Of a stretch of 64,000 nt of DNA, positions 23,301-34,469 are shown piece by piece. Numbering within the stretch: position 1 is the stretch's first letter; each line of letters begins with the position of its first letter. This stretch comes from Manihot esculenta (lineage: Eukaryota; Streptophyta; Magnoliopsida; Malpighiales; Euphorbiaceae), in assembly GCF_001659605.2 (NCBI RefSeq), contig NC_035174.2:6016389-6080388 (forward strand), written 5' to 3'. Under the pieces are notes generated by a model. That model searched no databases. It was not told the origin of the DNA and worked only from the letters and a program-made list of their open reading frames with translations. The position numbers and the translations under genes were made by a program.

Positions 23301-23707
23301 TAAAATTTGTAATTTCTCCTTCTGGTTTCTGTTAATCCATGATTGAAAAATTCCTTCGTCCTTCATTTTCTCTCTCTCACGTTCTCCTTCACATTCGCAT
23401 TCCTGGAAATAAAAGCTTGAGATGACCGACTTTGCTCAATTGCCCCCCCCTTAATTAAATAAGGGAGAGAGCCATTTCTTTCGCCCGTTTCGTTTCGTTT
23501 TAAATCTTCTCTCTCTCTCGTCTACGCGTTTCTTCTTCTTCTTCTTCTTCTTGATCACCTAATTCGTTCCTTCTGTTTTTTTTTTTTCTATCTGCTTCTG
23601 GACCCTCTATAATACCTCTTCCTCTATTTCCCCAACTCCCAGATTCTGTTTTCGCTGTTTCTTTCAGAAATTAGGTTTCTGTTTTTGTTTTGATATTTGT
23701 TTGCAAT
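20316..23707. other. AT-rich intergenic region upstream of the galactosyltransferase gene
   Basis: 20316-22400 is extremely AT-rich with no gene. 22420-22620 is locally GC-richer: it has GACGTGGCACC and a C-rich tract at 22547-22567, followed by a donor-like G|GTAAGC at 22600. 23340-23690 is CT-rich, as in a 5'UTR, with a strong acceptor-like TTTCTTTCAG ending at 23667, 40 bp before the ATG. Confidence 0.5.
22547..22567 (-). promoter_or_regulatory. Candidate G-quadruplex tract upstream of the GALT gene
   Basis: The plus strand reads as repeated CCCCT, so the minus strand carries four or more G3-G4 runs separated by single A residues. This satisfies the simple G-quadruplex rule. It is isolated in AT-rich DNA about 1.1 kb before the ATG. 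Function is unknown. Confidence 0.35.
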
Positions 23708-26700
23708 ATGAAAAGGGGCAAATCGGAGACCAGATTGGATAAATTCGACATGTTTGTGTCTTTAAGCAGGCAAAGATCGATTCAAATCCTGACTGGCGTT
23801 GGTTTTTTGTATATAGTCCTTGTAACTCTAGAAATCCCTTTTGTGTTCAACACTGGTTTCAGTGTTGTCTCTCAAGAAACCCTCACTTACCCTTCTATGC
23901 TTAAAAGCCAAGAGGATTTGCAGGGTAGAGATGCTCCAACTCGACCCCTTAACTGGGTTTCTCATAACGCAGCCCAACCAACCCAGTCCCAAACTACCAA
24001 CCGACATTTCAAAATGTTGTCAAGTTTGAATTTTGACCCCAAAACGTTTGATCCTACTAAAAAAGATGGATCCGTGGAGCTTCACAGGGCTGCTAAGACT
24101 GCTTGGGAGATGGGAAGGAAGCTTTGGGACGGGATAGAATCGGGTAAAGTTCAGCTTTTGGAAGTTAAAAAGACTCAGAACCTATCGGAATCCTGCCCGC
24201 ATTCGGTTTATCTATCTGGGTTGGATTTTCTTAAGCGAGGGAAGGTGGTGGAGTTGCCATGTGGGCTGACTTTGGGGTCGTACGTAACGGTGGTGGGGAA
24301 GCCAAGAGCGGCCCATGCTGAGAACGACCCAAAGATATCGCTGGCGAAAGATGATGGCGAGCCGGTGATGGTGTCGCAGTTTCAAATGGAGTTGCAGGGA
24401 TTGAAGATTGTGGAAGGCGAGGACCCGCCAAGGATTCTGCATTTCAATCCGAGGCTGAAGGGGGATTGGAGTGGGAAGCCGGTGATTGAGCAGAATACTT
24501 GTTATAGGATGCAGTGGGGGACTTCTTTGCGATGTGAAGGTTGGAAGTCCAGGGCTGATGAGGAGACAGGTGAGTTAGTGGCTACTTTATTGTTTGCTTG
24601 CTGATCGTGTTTGATAAATATTTGATTTTGCTGATTTATTAAGGCCTGTACTAGAGTTTGAAAGTAGTGTTATTGTATATGCTAGTAAATTCTTAGTCCA
24701 CAATGGATATTGAGATGCTTATTGCGGGTTTTTGTATTATGCTTTTTGTGGTTGATCATAGAAATGATTAGTTATTGTTTAAATTTAATAACTGGTAAAC
24801 ATGGCTTTTGGTTAGTTAGAATTAGGATGCTTTAATGCTGTGAAGTGGATCAGATCGGGATATTTAACATAAAATGTACTTGTGAAGAGCTTGTTCATTT
24901 AGTATGTATTGCTTCCTCAGAATTAGGATGATGGTTTATAATCTTCCTTTTTTTCTGAAAGTGAGAGTTTGAAATGATTGTCTTTGTTATTACACTGACT
25001 ACTGAGGAGAAGAATATTTAGCTCATGTTTTGGGGGGCAGGGAATTTTAGCTCATCTTGATGTAATTGGATCCTACTATCCTAGTTTGTAATTTACACAT
25101 TCATCTGATAATGCTTGATAGATAAGAGGTCTTGTTCTTTTGGAGGACCTTTCTTGATGAGATAATATGTTTGAAAGGCCTCCTAAATGGAAGGCACGAT
25201 CTGGTTGCTTTTATGGTCCTGTATTACTATGCTTTTATTCCTTCCCTCCTCCCAAGCGGAGCTTTACATTTAAATTTCAGCTCCCCTCCCTCCCTCTCCC
25301 ATCACAAAAGAAAAAAGACAAATATAAAGTTAATAGTATCCTCCTTCAACAGTTCTCAGCAACTGAATAGAACATCCGCATTATGAATGTATTTTTTTTT
25401 TCCAGGGATTTTAGCTTGTTCTTCTAGTTTATAGTAGTCTTCTGAAACAGAATTTACTAAAAATATTCTCTCTATTTGCACCATTTAATAATTTCCTTGT
25501 ACAATTTATCTATTCTGCTTCTTCTAATTCTTTTTTAAAAGATTTTTGAAGTCTCCAGTTCCACCAGAGTGACAAACTGTTTACAATGGATGCAGTTGAT
25601 GATCAAGTGAAGTGTGAGAAGTGGATCCGAGATGATGATGATCACTCAGAGGAGTCAAAGGCAACTTGGTGGTTAAGCCGGCTAATAGGCCGAACTAAAA
25701 AGGTGTCTGTTGACTGGCCATTTCCATTTGTAGAGGACAAACTGTTTGTTCTAACTCTTAGTGCTGGGTTGGAAGGTTATCATGTCAATGTTGATGGGAG
25801 GCATGTCACATCGTTTCCTTATCGTACTGTGAGTGATAGCCTATGGTTGTTCTAGTATCATGGATGATATTTGGTAGATGTGGACATTTTGTAATATTGT
25901 TTGGTAATGCTGACAGGGTTACACTCTTGAGGATGCCACAGGGCTATCTGTCAATGGCGATATTGACGTTCACTCTATATTTGCTGCTTCATTGCCCACA
26001 GCACACCCAAGTTTTGCTCCTCAGAGGCATTTAGAGATGACAGACAGATGGAGAGCACCACCTCTTCCTCAGGGGTCTGCAGAACTTTTTATTGGCATTC
26101 TTTCTGCAGGCAACCACTTTGCTGAGAGGATGGCTGTGAGGAAGTCTTGGATGCAGCACAGGCTCATTAAATCTTCAAATGTGGTAGCTCGTTTCTTTGT
26201 GGCACTGGTATGTGAAGAATACATTAGCAACTACATTTTTCATCATTTATTCTTACCATAATTGATGGTACATTTCTGGATTTATGTTTGGACAGCATTC
26301 CCGGAAAGAAGTGAATTTCGAGTTAAAGAAAGAGGCAGAATTTTTTGGCGACATTGTTATTGTGCCTTACATGGATAACTATGATCTTGTCGTATTAAAA
26401 ACTGTTGCGATCTGTGAATATGGGGTAAGGGTATACTTCTAAAATTACTAAAATGTTTAGTCTTCTGATTGTATTCTGAATAAAATAGCTAGCAATATTC
26501 ACAGGTCCGCACTGTGCATGCAAAGTATATTATGAAGTGTGATGATGACACATTTGTTAGAGTGGACGCAGTCATCAATGAAGCGAGAAAAGTTCCTGAG
26601 GATAGGAGCTTGTACATTGGGAACGTAAATTACTACCATAAGCCTCTTAGATATGGCAAATGGGCAGTGACATATGAGGTATGGGTAACACAATTAATGG

Positions 26701-27599
26701 CTTCATCCTCTAATATTATCTGATAGCTCATTTGACATGGTGCATTGAACTTCATGTGAGGTCACTGATACAAATTGTTGGTTGCATTGTAGTCAATCTT
26801 AAAGTCTAGAAATTATGTAAAACCAAGCCCCCTGGTTGTGATGGATTTGTAGCATCACGATGCTGATATATTGGGATCGAGTCCAAAGGAATATATCTAT
26901 GGGCTTATCTTTTCAAGAAAAAGAGCACATGCAATGCTGTACTCTGGATTTAAGTGATTCTTGTCTTGATCAAGTTGTATTCATTGTGATAATTCTGAAT
27001 TTGAAAAGCTACTCCTTGTTCACTTTTCTATGCTTATTAATTGCTTGTTCCTCAATAGTAAGAAAAGAAAATGATGGCAATGGCGTTTCATCTGTCTTTA
27101 AATTGTTGTTAAACTGCGGTCTTCCTTTATTTATTGCTTATGATTCTTTTTTGACATTAGTGCTCTTGCATTTATTCTTTGTGCGGTTTCAGGAGTGGCC
27201 AGAGGAAGATTATCCTCCTTATGCAAATGGGCCAGGCTACATTTTGTCTTCTGACATTGCCCAGTTCATTGTTTCTGAATTTGAGAAGCATAAATTAAGG
27301 GTAAGTTAATCCCCCACGTAAAAGCACACACCCAGAAAGAAAAAGCATAAAGAGAATCGAAGCTGATGTGCGTCGTGTTGGTTATGCAGTTGTTCAAGAT
27401 GGAAGATGTGAGCATGGGAATGTGGGTGGAGCAATTTAACAGCTCGAAACCAGTGGAGTATGTACACAGCTTGAAGTACTGCCAGTTTGGATGCTTTGAA
27501 GGCTATTTCACAGCACATTATCAGTCCCCAAGGCAGATGATCTGCCTTTGGAATAAGTTACATACTCTGGGAAGGCCCCTGTGCTGCAATATGAGATGA
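23708..27599 (+). CDS. Hydroxyproline O-galactosyltransferase (galectin + GT31), 7 exons
   Basis: Exons: 23708-24569, 25596-25828, 25917-26207, 26296-26424, 26505-26678, 27193-27300, 27390-27599; 668 residues. Residues about 24-46 form a signal anchor, giving a type II Golgi protein. A galectin-type domain spans about 165-290 ([20 protein letters not shown] near its end). The GT31 domain starts near 422 ([20 protein letters not shown]). The metal/UDP-binding DDD is at 518-520 and the EDVSMG motif at 604-609. The family transfers galactose from UDP-Gal to hydroxyproline of arabinogalactan proteins. The N-terminus and nearby HIPL and ELF5 genes suggest a GALT5/GALT6 relative, but GALT2-like is not excluded by eye. 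Intron 1 (1.0 kb) is unremarkable. The ATG at 23708 is the first ATG in frame. Confidence 0.94.
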
Positions 27600-28199
27600 C
27601 AAATCCCTAATACCTGTCGAGGAAACTTCAGAGTGCTGGTCGAACAGGGGTCGATGGTCACGATTTTTGGTGACACTAAGCCAGTGGAATGCTACAACGA
27701 TTACAACATTTGGTTGATTGAATGAAGAAGTTGAGATTGGTTACAGAGACGAGTTTTGGTCGTAGCATCAAAATTTGTATATTCTGTGAAAGTTGGCTTA
27801 GTTGTTCCTAAGCCAAACAATTTCCTGTTCAAATTCATTCATTGGTTTTCCCATTCCCCTCTGTTCAAATATATTATTATCTATATAAATATATGTAAAT
27901 AAGATTATACTATGAATATATATATCTCTTAATTATGGACTATATATAACCTAATATTATCTTCTACTTAACTATTTTTAAAGATAATTGAAAACAATTA
28001 AGGTATAATATTTTATAGGAAAATTTATTTTTTATTTTTATTTTTGAGGTATAATGTAATTGAAGGATTTGTCTCGTTTTAATTTTTAAAGTTTAATTTT
28101 AGTGGTCTATTCGTAAAAAATAGAAATGATTAAACTATTTTTTTTAAATTTCCTTTTGCTGGAGGACTTTCTTGTTGCGCTTACGCTGGTCACTGTCGT
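27600..28199. other. 3' flank of the GALT gene
   Basis: Likely 3'UTR to about 27850, then AT-rich DNA. No gene is seen. Confidence 0.45.
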
Positions 28200-29050
28200 T
28201 CTGCCGGTTATATCACCCGTCGATCGTAGTCAATTACCGTTGCGTGCGACTTGCATTGCCAGTAGATTGAATTGTTGTTTATTGTCCGTGTCTCTCGCCA
28301 TTGCATTTCCAAATCACTGTCTCACTTTTTACCATTGCATTCCCAAATCACTTCTCCCTATCAATCACTTCTCCCTATCGCACTCGTCGTCGTCCGTGAA
28401 TCGTTGTTTATCGTTCATATCTCTCGCGTTTCACTATCACATTTGCCATCGCTTCTCAAATCACTTCTCGCCATTACACGTTGTTGCCCGTCGATTGTTA
28501 TTGTTTACCGCTCGCATTTCTTGCTTCTTGCCCTCGCTCGTCACTTCTCACCATCGCATTCGTCATCGCTTTTGCTATTGCATTCCTGAATCGCTTCACG
28601 CCATTGCACTTATCGTCCCTTGTTGATCGTTGCTGTCTGCTCGTGTCTCTCACTTCTCGCCGTTGTATTCCCAAATCACTTCTCCCTATCGCACTCGTCG
28701 TCGTCCGTGGATCATTGTTTATCGTTCATATCTCTCGCATTTCACTATCGCATTTGCCATCGCTTCTCAAATCACCTCTCGCCATTGCACTCATCGTTAC
28801 TCGTCGATTTACCGCTCGCGTTTCTCGCTTCTTGCCATCGCCCGTCACTTCTCACCATCGCATTCGTCATCGCTTCTGCTATTGCATTCTTGAATCACTT
28901 CTCGCCATTGCACTTATCGTCGCTCGTTGATCATTGCTGTCTGCTGCTCGTGTCTCTCACTTCTCGCCATCGCCCATCGCTTTTCGCCATCATTCTCATT
29001 ATCACTCGTCAACCTCACACTGCTCGCTACCTACCGTTTATCTTTGCTCC
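28200..29050 (+). repeat. Pyrimidine-rich repeat block with a 311-bp tandem duplication
   Basis: The block is built from variants of short words such as CTTCTCGCCATTGCA and CATCGCATTCGTCATCGC. At a larger scale, 28370-28680 is repeated at 28681-28991: TCTCCCTATCGCACTCGTCG begins both copies and most of the unit aligns with few changes. Long overlapping ORFs (28126-28626, 28272-28589, 28481-28930, 28620-29117) all read through the repeat in several frames. That is what a stop-poor C/T-rich repeat gives, so they are not taken as genes. Confidence 0.75.
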
Positions 29051-29691
29051 TCCATCTCCTTTATCCGATCAAGTAATTTTTATAATTTATAAAAATATTT
29101 TTAAAATTATATTTTAATTTCTTTCGTTTGAATAGAGTTAAATCATTAATTTAATCGAATTATTAGATGAAAATATTTTAAATTTTGATGTAATTAAATT
29201 TTAAAATATTAACACGTTGAATTTAAAAAATAAAAAAAATTTATTAATTATACTATATTTAAAAAAATATATATTTTTTTATTTTATATAATAATCTGTA
29301 TATTAGCTAAATATATTTTAGCATTTTAATATTTCACAAACTGAAATTTAAAGTTTTTATATATAACATCTAAAAATAATAATATTAATATATATTTTTA
29401 CACTGATAAATATATCTAAATAAATTTGAAAATTATCAAATTTGCTGTGACCATCTTAAATGAAAAACAGAAACGCACACTTTCTTGTTTTTCAAATCAA
29501 TAAAATATAATTTGAGCCACTAAATATAATCTGGAATGAGATTACCAAAACACCCTAGGTTTGTTGATCAAAACACAAGAAAAGCCAGAGCCCTGAGCTG
29601 GCATTTAATTATAGAAGTTTATAAAAACGAACGTTGGACCAAACAAAATATAAAATTGTCTGAGCATACTGTACTCTGCCTTACGCAGAAC
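29051..29691. other. AT-rich gap before the TFIIB pseudogene
   Basis: 29050-29460 is almost pure A/T. 29460-29691 may contain the ancestral TFIIB promoter. No other feature. Confidence 0.4.
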
Positions 29692-31770
29692 ATGGAGGAC
29701 TCCTACTGCTCCGACTGTAAGCGACTCATTGAGAGGTCTTCGATCACGCCGCCGGCGACCCCATCTGCTCCGAATGTGGTTTGATCCTCGAAGCTCACTC
29801 TGTTGACGAGACCTCCGAGTGGCGCCAACGAATCTTCCGATCACGATCCTAACCGTGTTCCCCTTAACCCTCTCCTTGGTGATGGTGGCCTTACTACAGT
29901 TATCTCCAAAACTAATGGCTCCTCCAATGAGCTTCGCTCTGGTTCTCTTGGGAAATGGCAGAGCCGTGGCACCAATCCTGACCGTGGTTTGATTCAGGCT
30001 TTCAATTCCATTGCTGCCATGGCTGATAGGTGCGTGCCATCGTCACTTCCGTCTCATTGCTTATCAATTTTGTTCTATCTCTGGTAATTGCTATATAAAG
30101 GGATTGTTTTTTTTGTCATTCTTTGAAAGCATAATCAGCATTTGCATGGATTATTGGTTTCCTTTCCATTGAACACTGATAATAGACTCTGCGAATTTTC
30201 AGTAACTAAAACTGACAGCAGAAAAAGAAAAAGGAATCAAAGCACTTTAGTGCTTCTGGTGGGATGGCTGTTGAACAAACTTAAAGGAAAAAAAAAAAAA
30301 AAATCTTAATTCAACTTTTATTTTTCTTCCTAGTGATTGGTGTACGGCTCTTTCCCTGAAAATTTGAAGAATTTTACAGAACATATGGGATATTGAGAGA
30401 GATTAAATGATTTTTCGTCGGTTTGATCAACGGATATGACAGTAAGAAAAATGGTAGCTTTATCAAAATCAACTTATTTTATTTTGGTAGTTGAAATTGA
30501 TATATGTTACTGTATTGGATTGAATTTCCAGACATCGCATGCAGAAACTTGTTTGATTTATAATAATGTGTTTAAATAACATGTAATGCGAGATTATGGG
30601 CTTGTCATTTGCGATCTTCAATTTATACCTGCAAAATATTCGGCTTTCTAATATGGACATCCTGAAGCTGTCAGCTACTTTTCAGAAATGCTCTTGAATT
30701 TGGCATTTGTTTTATTGAAAAAAATTTACCTCACTCTTTCTAAACGTTTCGAATTTTTATGCAATTATGAAACTAGTAATTAATGAACAATGCCTGTTTC
30801 AGGTTGGGCCGGTTACTTAAAGTTGTCTCCATTTCCATTTGGTTTTTATCTTTCTTCTCAATCGCTCTTTCGAAATCTTTATTTTTATTGTTTTTGCACA
30901 TGATCGTGCAAGTTTAAATGCATATGACCTATGAAGTAAGATCTGGAAGCTGATTCCTCTTTTGAAGTTTAGTGCATTTCCCTTTTTCTTCATTGTATTT
31001 TATGATTTGATGATTTATTAAACCTTTTGTATAATTCATTTTTGGTTGAGAGTAGATATCTTCTTTGGGTTTCTAACCTTTTTTTGTTTTAATCATAAAG
31101 ATTGAGCTAATGAAATATATAAGAAGGTAGAGGCACTGAAACCTTTAAAAGGGCGGAATCAAGATGCAATTTTAGCTCCTTGTCTTTATATTGCTTGTCG
31201 ACAAGAGAACAAGCCACGGACTGTAAAACGTATACAAATTCTTTTGGCAATTACTTGAGTTATTTCCCTCTGTGCATGTGAGAGTTCCTCAGTTTGTGCA
31301 TGGCTTCTAGAAATTTGTTCTGTTGTCAATGGGGCTGGAAAGAAAGAAATTGGGCGAGCAAAAGAATTTATTGTGAAACATCTGGAGGTAGAGATGGGGC
31401 ATTCTCTTGAAATGGGAACTATACATGCCGCAGACTATCTGGTGAGGTTGTTCTTTTCTTCACATCTCTTGCTTGCTTTCCTGTACTGTACTTAATGCAG
31501 ATCAACTTCAACTTCATTTTGCAGAGACGATTTTGCTCCAACCTTGGAATGATCGATCAAGCAGTTAAGGCTGCCCAAGAAACTGTACAGAAAGCTGAAG
31601 AGCTTGATATAAGGTTAGTTCTGGTTTGCTTGTGAGGAATTGAGAAGTTATTGTAATTCAGACTGCTTTATGTTTTGCACTGCCTTTTCTGAACATCAAA
31701 GGTCAGACTGGATATTTGATTTGGACTTTGAAGAAACAAATTTCTATTCTTATGCAGGAGGAGTCCAATA
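29692..31770 (+). pseudogene. TFIIB: Unprocessed pseudogene of general transcription factor TFIIB
   Basis: ATG at 29692 starts MEDSYCSDCKRL, the first half of the TFIIB zinc ribbon. The frame then slips: [20 protein letters not shown] lies in another frame, and [20 protein letters not shown] in a third. Exon 1 ends with a good donor at 30029/30030. Further exons follow: a shrunken piece near 30804; 31100-31230 with a stop where an Arg codon is expected before ANEIYKKVE; 31330-31440 ([29 protein letters not shown]); 31525-31613 ([20 protein letters not shown]); and a start RRSPISVA at 31760. After that TFIIB similarity stops. Kept introns mean a duplicated gene copy, not a retrocopy. Functional TFIIB (about 310 residues) recruits Pol II; this copy cannot make it. 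Confidence 0.88.
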
Positions 31771-31970
31771 TCAGTGGCTACCAAAGCCACATGAGTGAGA
31801 TGAGCATAACTGGACCATTTGTGATCTTTTCACAGATGAAACTGACCGAGTCAGATCAGCTAGTTCTTGTAAGCTATGCAGTGGCCACGAAATTGCTGAT
31901 GTTGACCCTTCGGCTCAGCTGTGGCTCTGTGGAAGCTACTCTGTTTCTGTGGATAAATTTCAAAAACGTA
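31771..31970 (+). other. Unidentified coding-like fragment fused to the TFIIB pseudogene
   Basis: Directly after the last TFIIB residues, one frame reads GVQYQWLPKPHE, a stop, then WTICDLFTDETDRVRSASS and CKLCSGHEIADVDPSAQLWLC. The spaced cysteines and codon usage look like real protein, not noise. I cannot assign a family. It may be a fragment of another gene captured at a rearrangement breakpoint. Confidence 0.4.
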
Positions 31971-33981
31971 ACATTTTTAATAATTTTATTTTATATGTTT
32001 TCTTTATTCTAAATATATTATTTATCATTTTAAATTATATATCAAATAATTTTTAAAATATTATTATAAATCCTATACAGAATTGATTATTGAATGTTAA
32101 TCATGAGACTTTAAAAGGGCATTATAATTATAATTGATGATATTATTGCACTCGCATGTTAAGTAACGTTCGGTGGTAAAGTGTATCTAAATAAATCTAA
32201 GAGATCTCAAGTTCTACTCTCTCAATCTCTAGTCTCCTATTTAAAAAGAAAAAAAAATGATGATATTATTATTTAATCAATAATTCAAAACATTAACAAT
32301 TGTTTATACTCTTTTGAGAGATGGATATACGGACGCCTGAATTAAGGACATGCTTGTATTGTATTGTTGTTAAAATTATAATAATTTTGATAAAATTTTT
32401 ATTTTATTTAAATTTTATATACACTTTACGATTATATAAAATTTTGAAAAATATCATTATTTTTACTCTAAACTGAATTTTTTAAAATATATATATATAT
32501 ATATAGTTGTAGGTAGTACCCTTACTGTTCATGAAATGACAAAATGGCTGTACAAAGTAAACTGAGCTATTATCAAATCTTTTCTGATATGAGAAAGAAC
32601 TCTGAATAAAATCTTTGTGTTATCAGCATAGACAGTCTCTCTATATAAAAATGAGGATAACAATATGTATATTAATTTTATTTATAAATATAAAAAAAAA
32701 TTAATATTTTGGTATTAAAGCTAATTTCTTAAGAGTTGTGAGATATAAAATGAGACGAAAGTAAAAATAGAGTGAGAAGATGGAAGATAAGAAAAAACAA
32801 ATTATGGTAGAAAACAAAAAAAAACTTTTCCATGTCAAAATAAATCTGTGAACCAACAAATTTATACCACAATAAATTCATGCCACAACAAACACGAGAA
32901 AAAGAACTCTAAAAAAATACAATATCAAAATCATATTAAAAAGATAAAATTCATATTATTTATAATTGTTTTATATTGAATTAGTAGACATAGCTGTTAA
33001 GTTATATATTCTATTTTTTTTTTAAGTCAAGAAAATAAATATTATTATCTTGAATTATAATGTTCAAACAAACACTCAGACATATTAACCCAGAGTTTAA
33101 AACGATCAAAATGAATAGACTGTCTTGCTAACAGATGAGCAGTCTTATTCGCACTACGTCTAATCCAGTATAACGAAATAAGTGGACAAAGAAACAGAAT
33201 ATCTTTACAATCCGAAACAATTACGCCAAACTCAAAAAAGTCCTCTAATTAGAGAGGATGGCAAAAAATAACAGTTTATATTATATATATATATATAGCA
33301 GTTTGTATTTTTAAAATTTTAATAATTTATAATAATTTAATCCTTATGATTTTAATATTTATAATAATTTAATTTCTTTAATTTAAATTGATTTTTTTTA
33401 ATTTACGAGTTGATTAATTATAAATTAAAAAAAAACTATTTTATTAATAAAATAAAAATTCAGAAACTAAATTATTTACTATTAAAAAAAAGTAAGAACT
33501 AAGTAAATGAATTTTCTTAAATCTTAGGGATTATATTGTAAATTATTAAAATAAAAAAACCACCACCGATCTCTCCATGCATCATCCAAGAAGCATGAGC
33601 CACGTCCAATATGTGCCAAATTCAAAGTACCGTTAGAAAAGTGTAATGTTGTGTAGTGTATACTAGTGTTATGGCTATTGGCTAGCTGCACTATATACTC
33701 GACGACCAATAATGACTGTAAGAGCCAGGCTTGCTGGGTCTTGACTCTCCTTGCATGCCTGTACTTGTGGCTTTTTACGACCACCGTCCAAACTATCCCA
33801 CTAATCAAAATATGATTTTGACCCAAAAGTGTCCCATAAAGATTCTCGCATTTTCCTAGGAAAAAAAACAAGAACTATTGCTGCATTAAGCCTAGTGGAA
33901 TAGGGAATTCAAAGGAATACAAGGGAGGGTAGAAAAACCAGAGGAGAAAAAGAAGACATCTTATCAATTGCTCCTCAAACG
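31971..33981. other. AT-rich intergenic region, one SINE
   Basis: Holds the SINE at 32148-32257. The rest is AT-rich with microsatellite TA runs (near 32484-32504 and 33280-33297). The minus ORF 33524-33871 has no recognisable family. 33880-33981 is purine-rich and probably the 5'UTR of the AAA-ATPase locus. Confidence 0.45.
32135..32270 (+). mobile_element. tRNA-derived SINE with 13-bp target duplication (family 2, copy A)
   Basis: Body 32148-32257 is flanked by TGATGATATTATT at 32135-32147 and 32258-32270. It contains GTTCGGTGGTAAAGTGTA (A-box-like), TCTCAAGTTCTACTCTC (B-box-like) and an A-rich tail. It shares the core 'AAATAAATCT(A/G)AGAGAT(C/T)TCAAGTT' pattern with the copy at 60670, so both come from one family. 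Confidence 0.85.
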
Positions 33982-34469
33982 ATGACTCAGATGTGGGCAA
34001 CAATGGGTTCAACAATTGCCAGTTTTATGTTTCTTTGGGCTATCTTTCGCCAATATTGCCCATACGAGGTTCGCCGTTTCTTGGAAAAATATAGTCAAAG
34101 AATCATGAGCTTCTTCTACCCTTATATTAAGATTTCAATCCACGAGTACACTGGGGATCATCTCAAGAGAAGTTGTCAACTCTTCTAAGTGTGCTAAAAG
34201 GCTCAAAGCTGAGGTGGGTAAAGGTTGCAGTAACTTAGTATTTAGCGTGGATGAGTATGAGAGAGTCGCTGATGAATTTCGAGGGGTTAAAGTTTGGTGG
34301 GTTTCTAGCAAGTTGGTGTCACCTAGCCAGGCTACGTATTCTCAGCTAGAAAGGAGGTACTACAAGCTCACCTTTCACAAGAGCAACAGGGATATGATCA
34401 CTCAGGCTTACTTGCAGCATGTGGTGAGGGAAGGGAAAGAGATCAGGGTGAGAAATAGGCAGAGGAAGC

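Noticed and set aside
28126..29117. Four overlapping ORFs of 105-166 residues
   Set aside because: They read through the same pyrimidine-rich repeat in different frames, share repeated words and have no family similarity.
29692..30087. Active TFIIB gene
   Set aside because: Exon 1 alone needs two frame changes, and a stop replaces a conserved arginine codon in a later exon.
33524..33871. 115-residue minus-strand ORF
   Set aside because: No recognisable domain, lies in intergenic AT-rich DNA, no conserved splice context.
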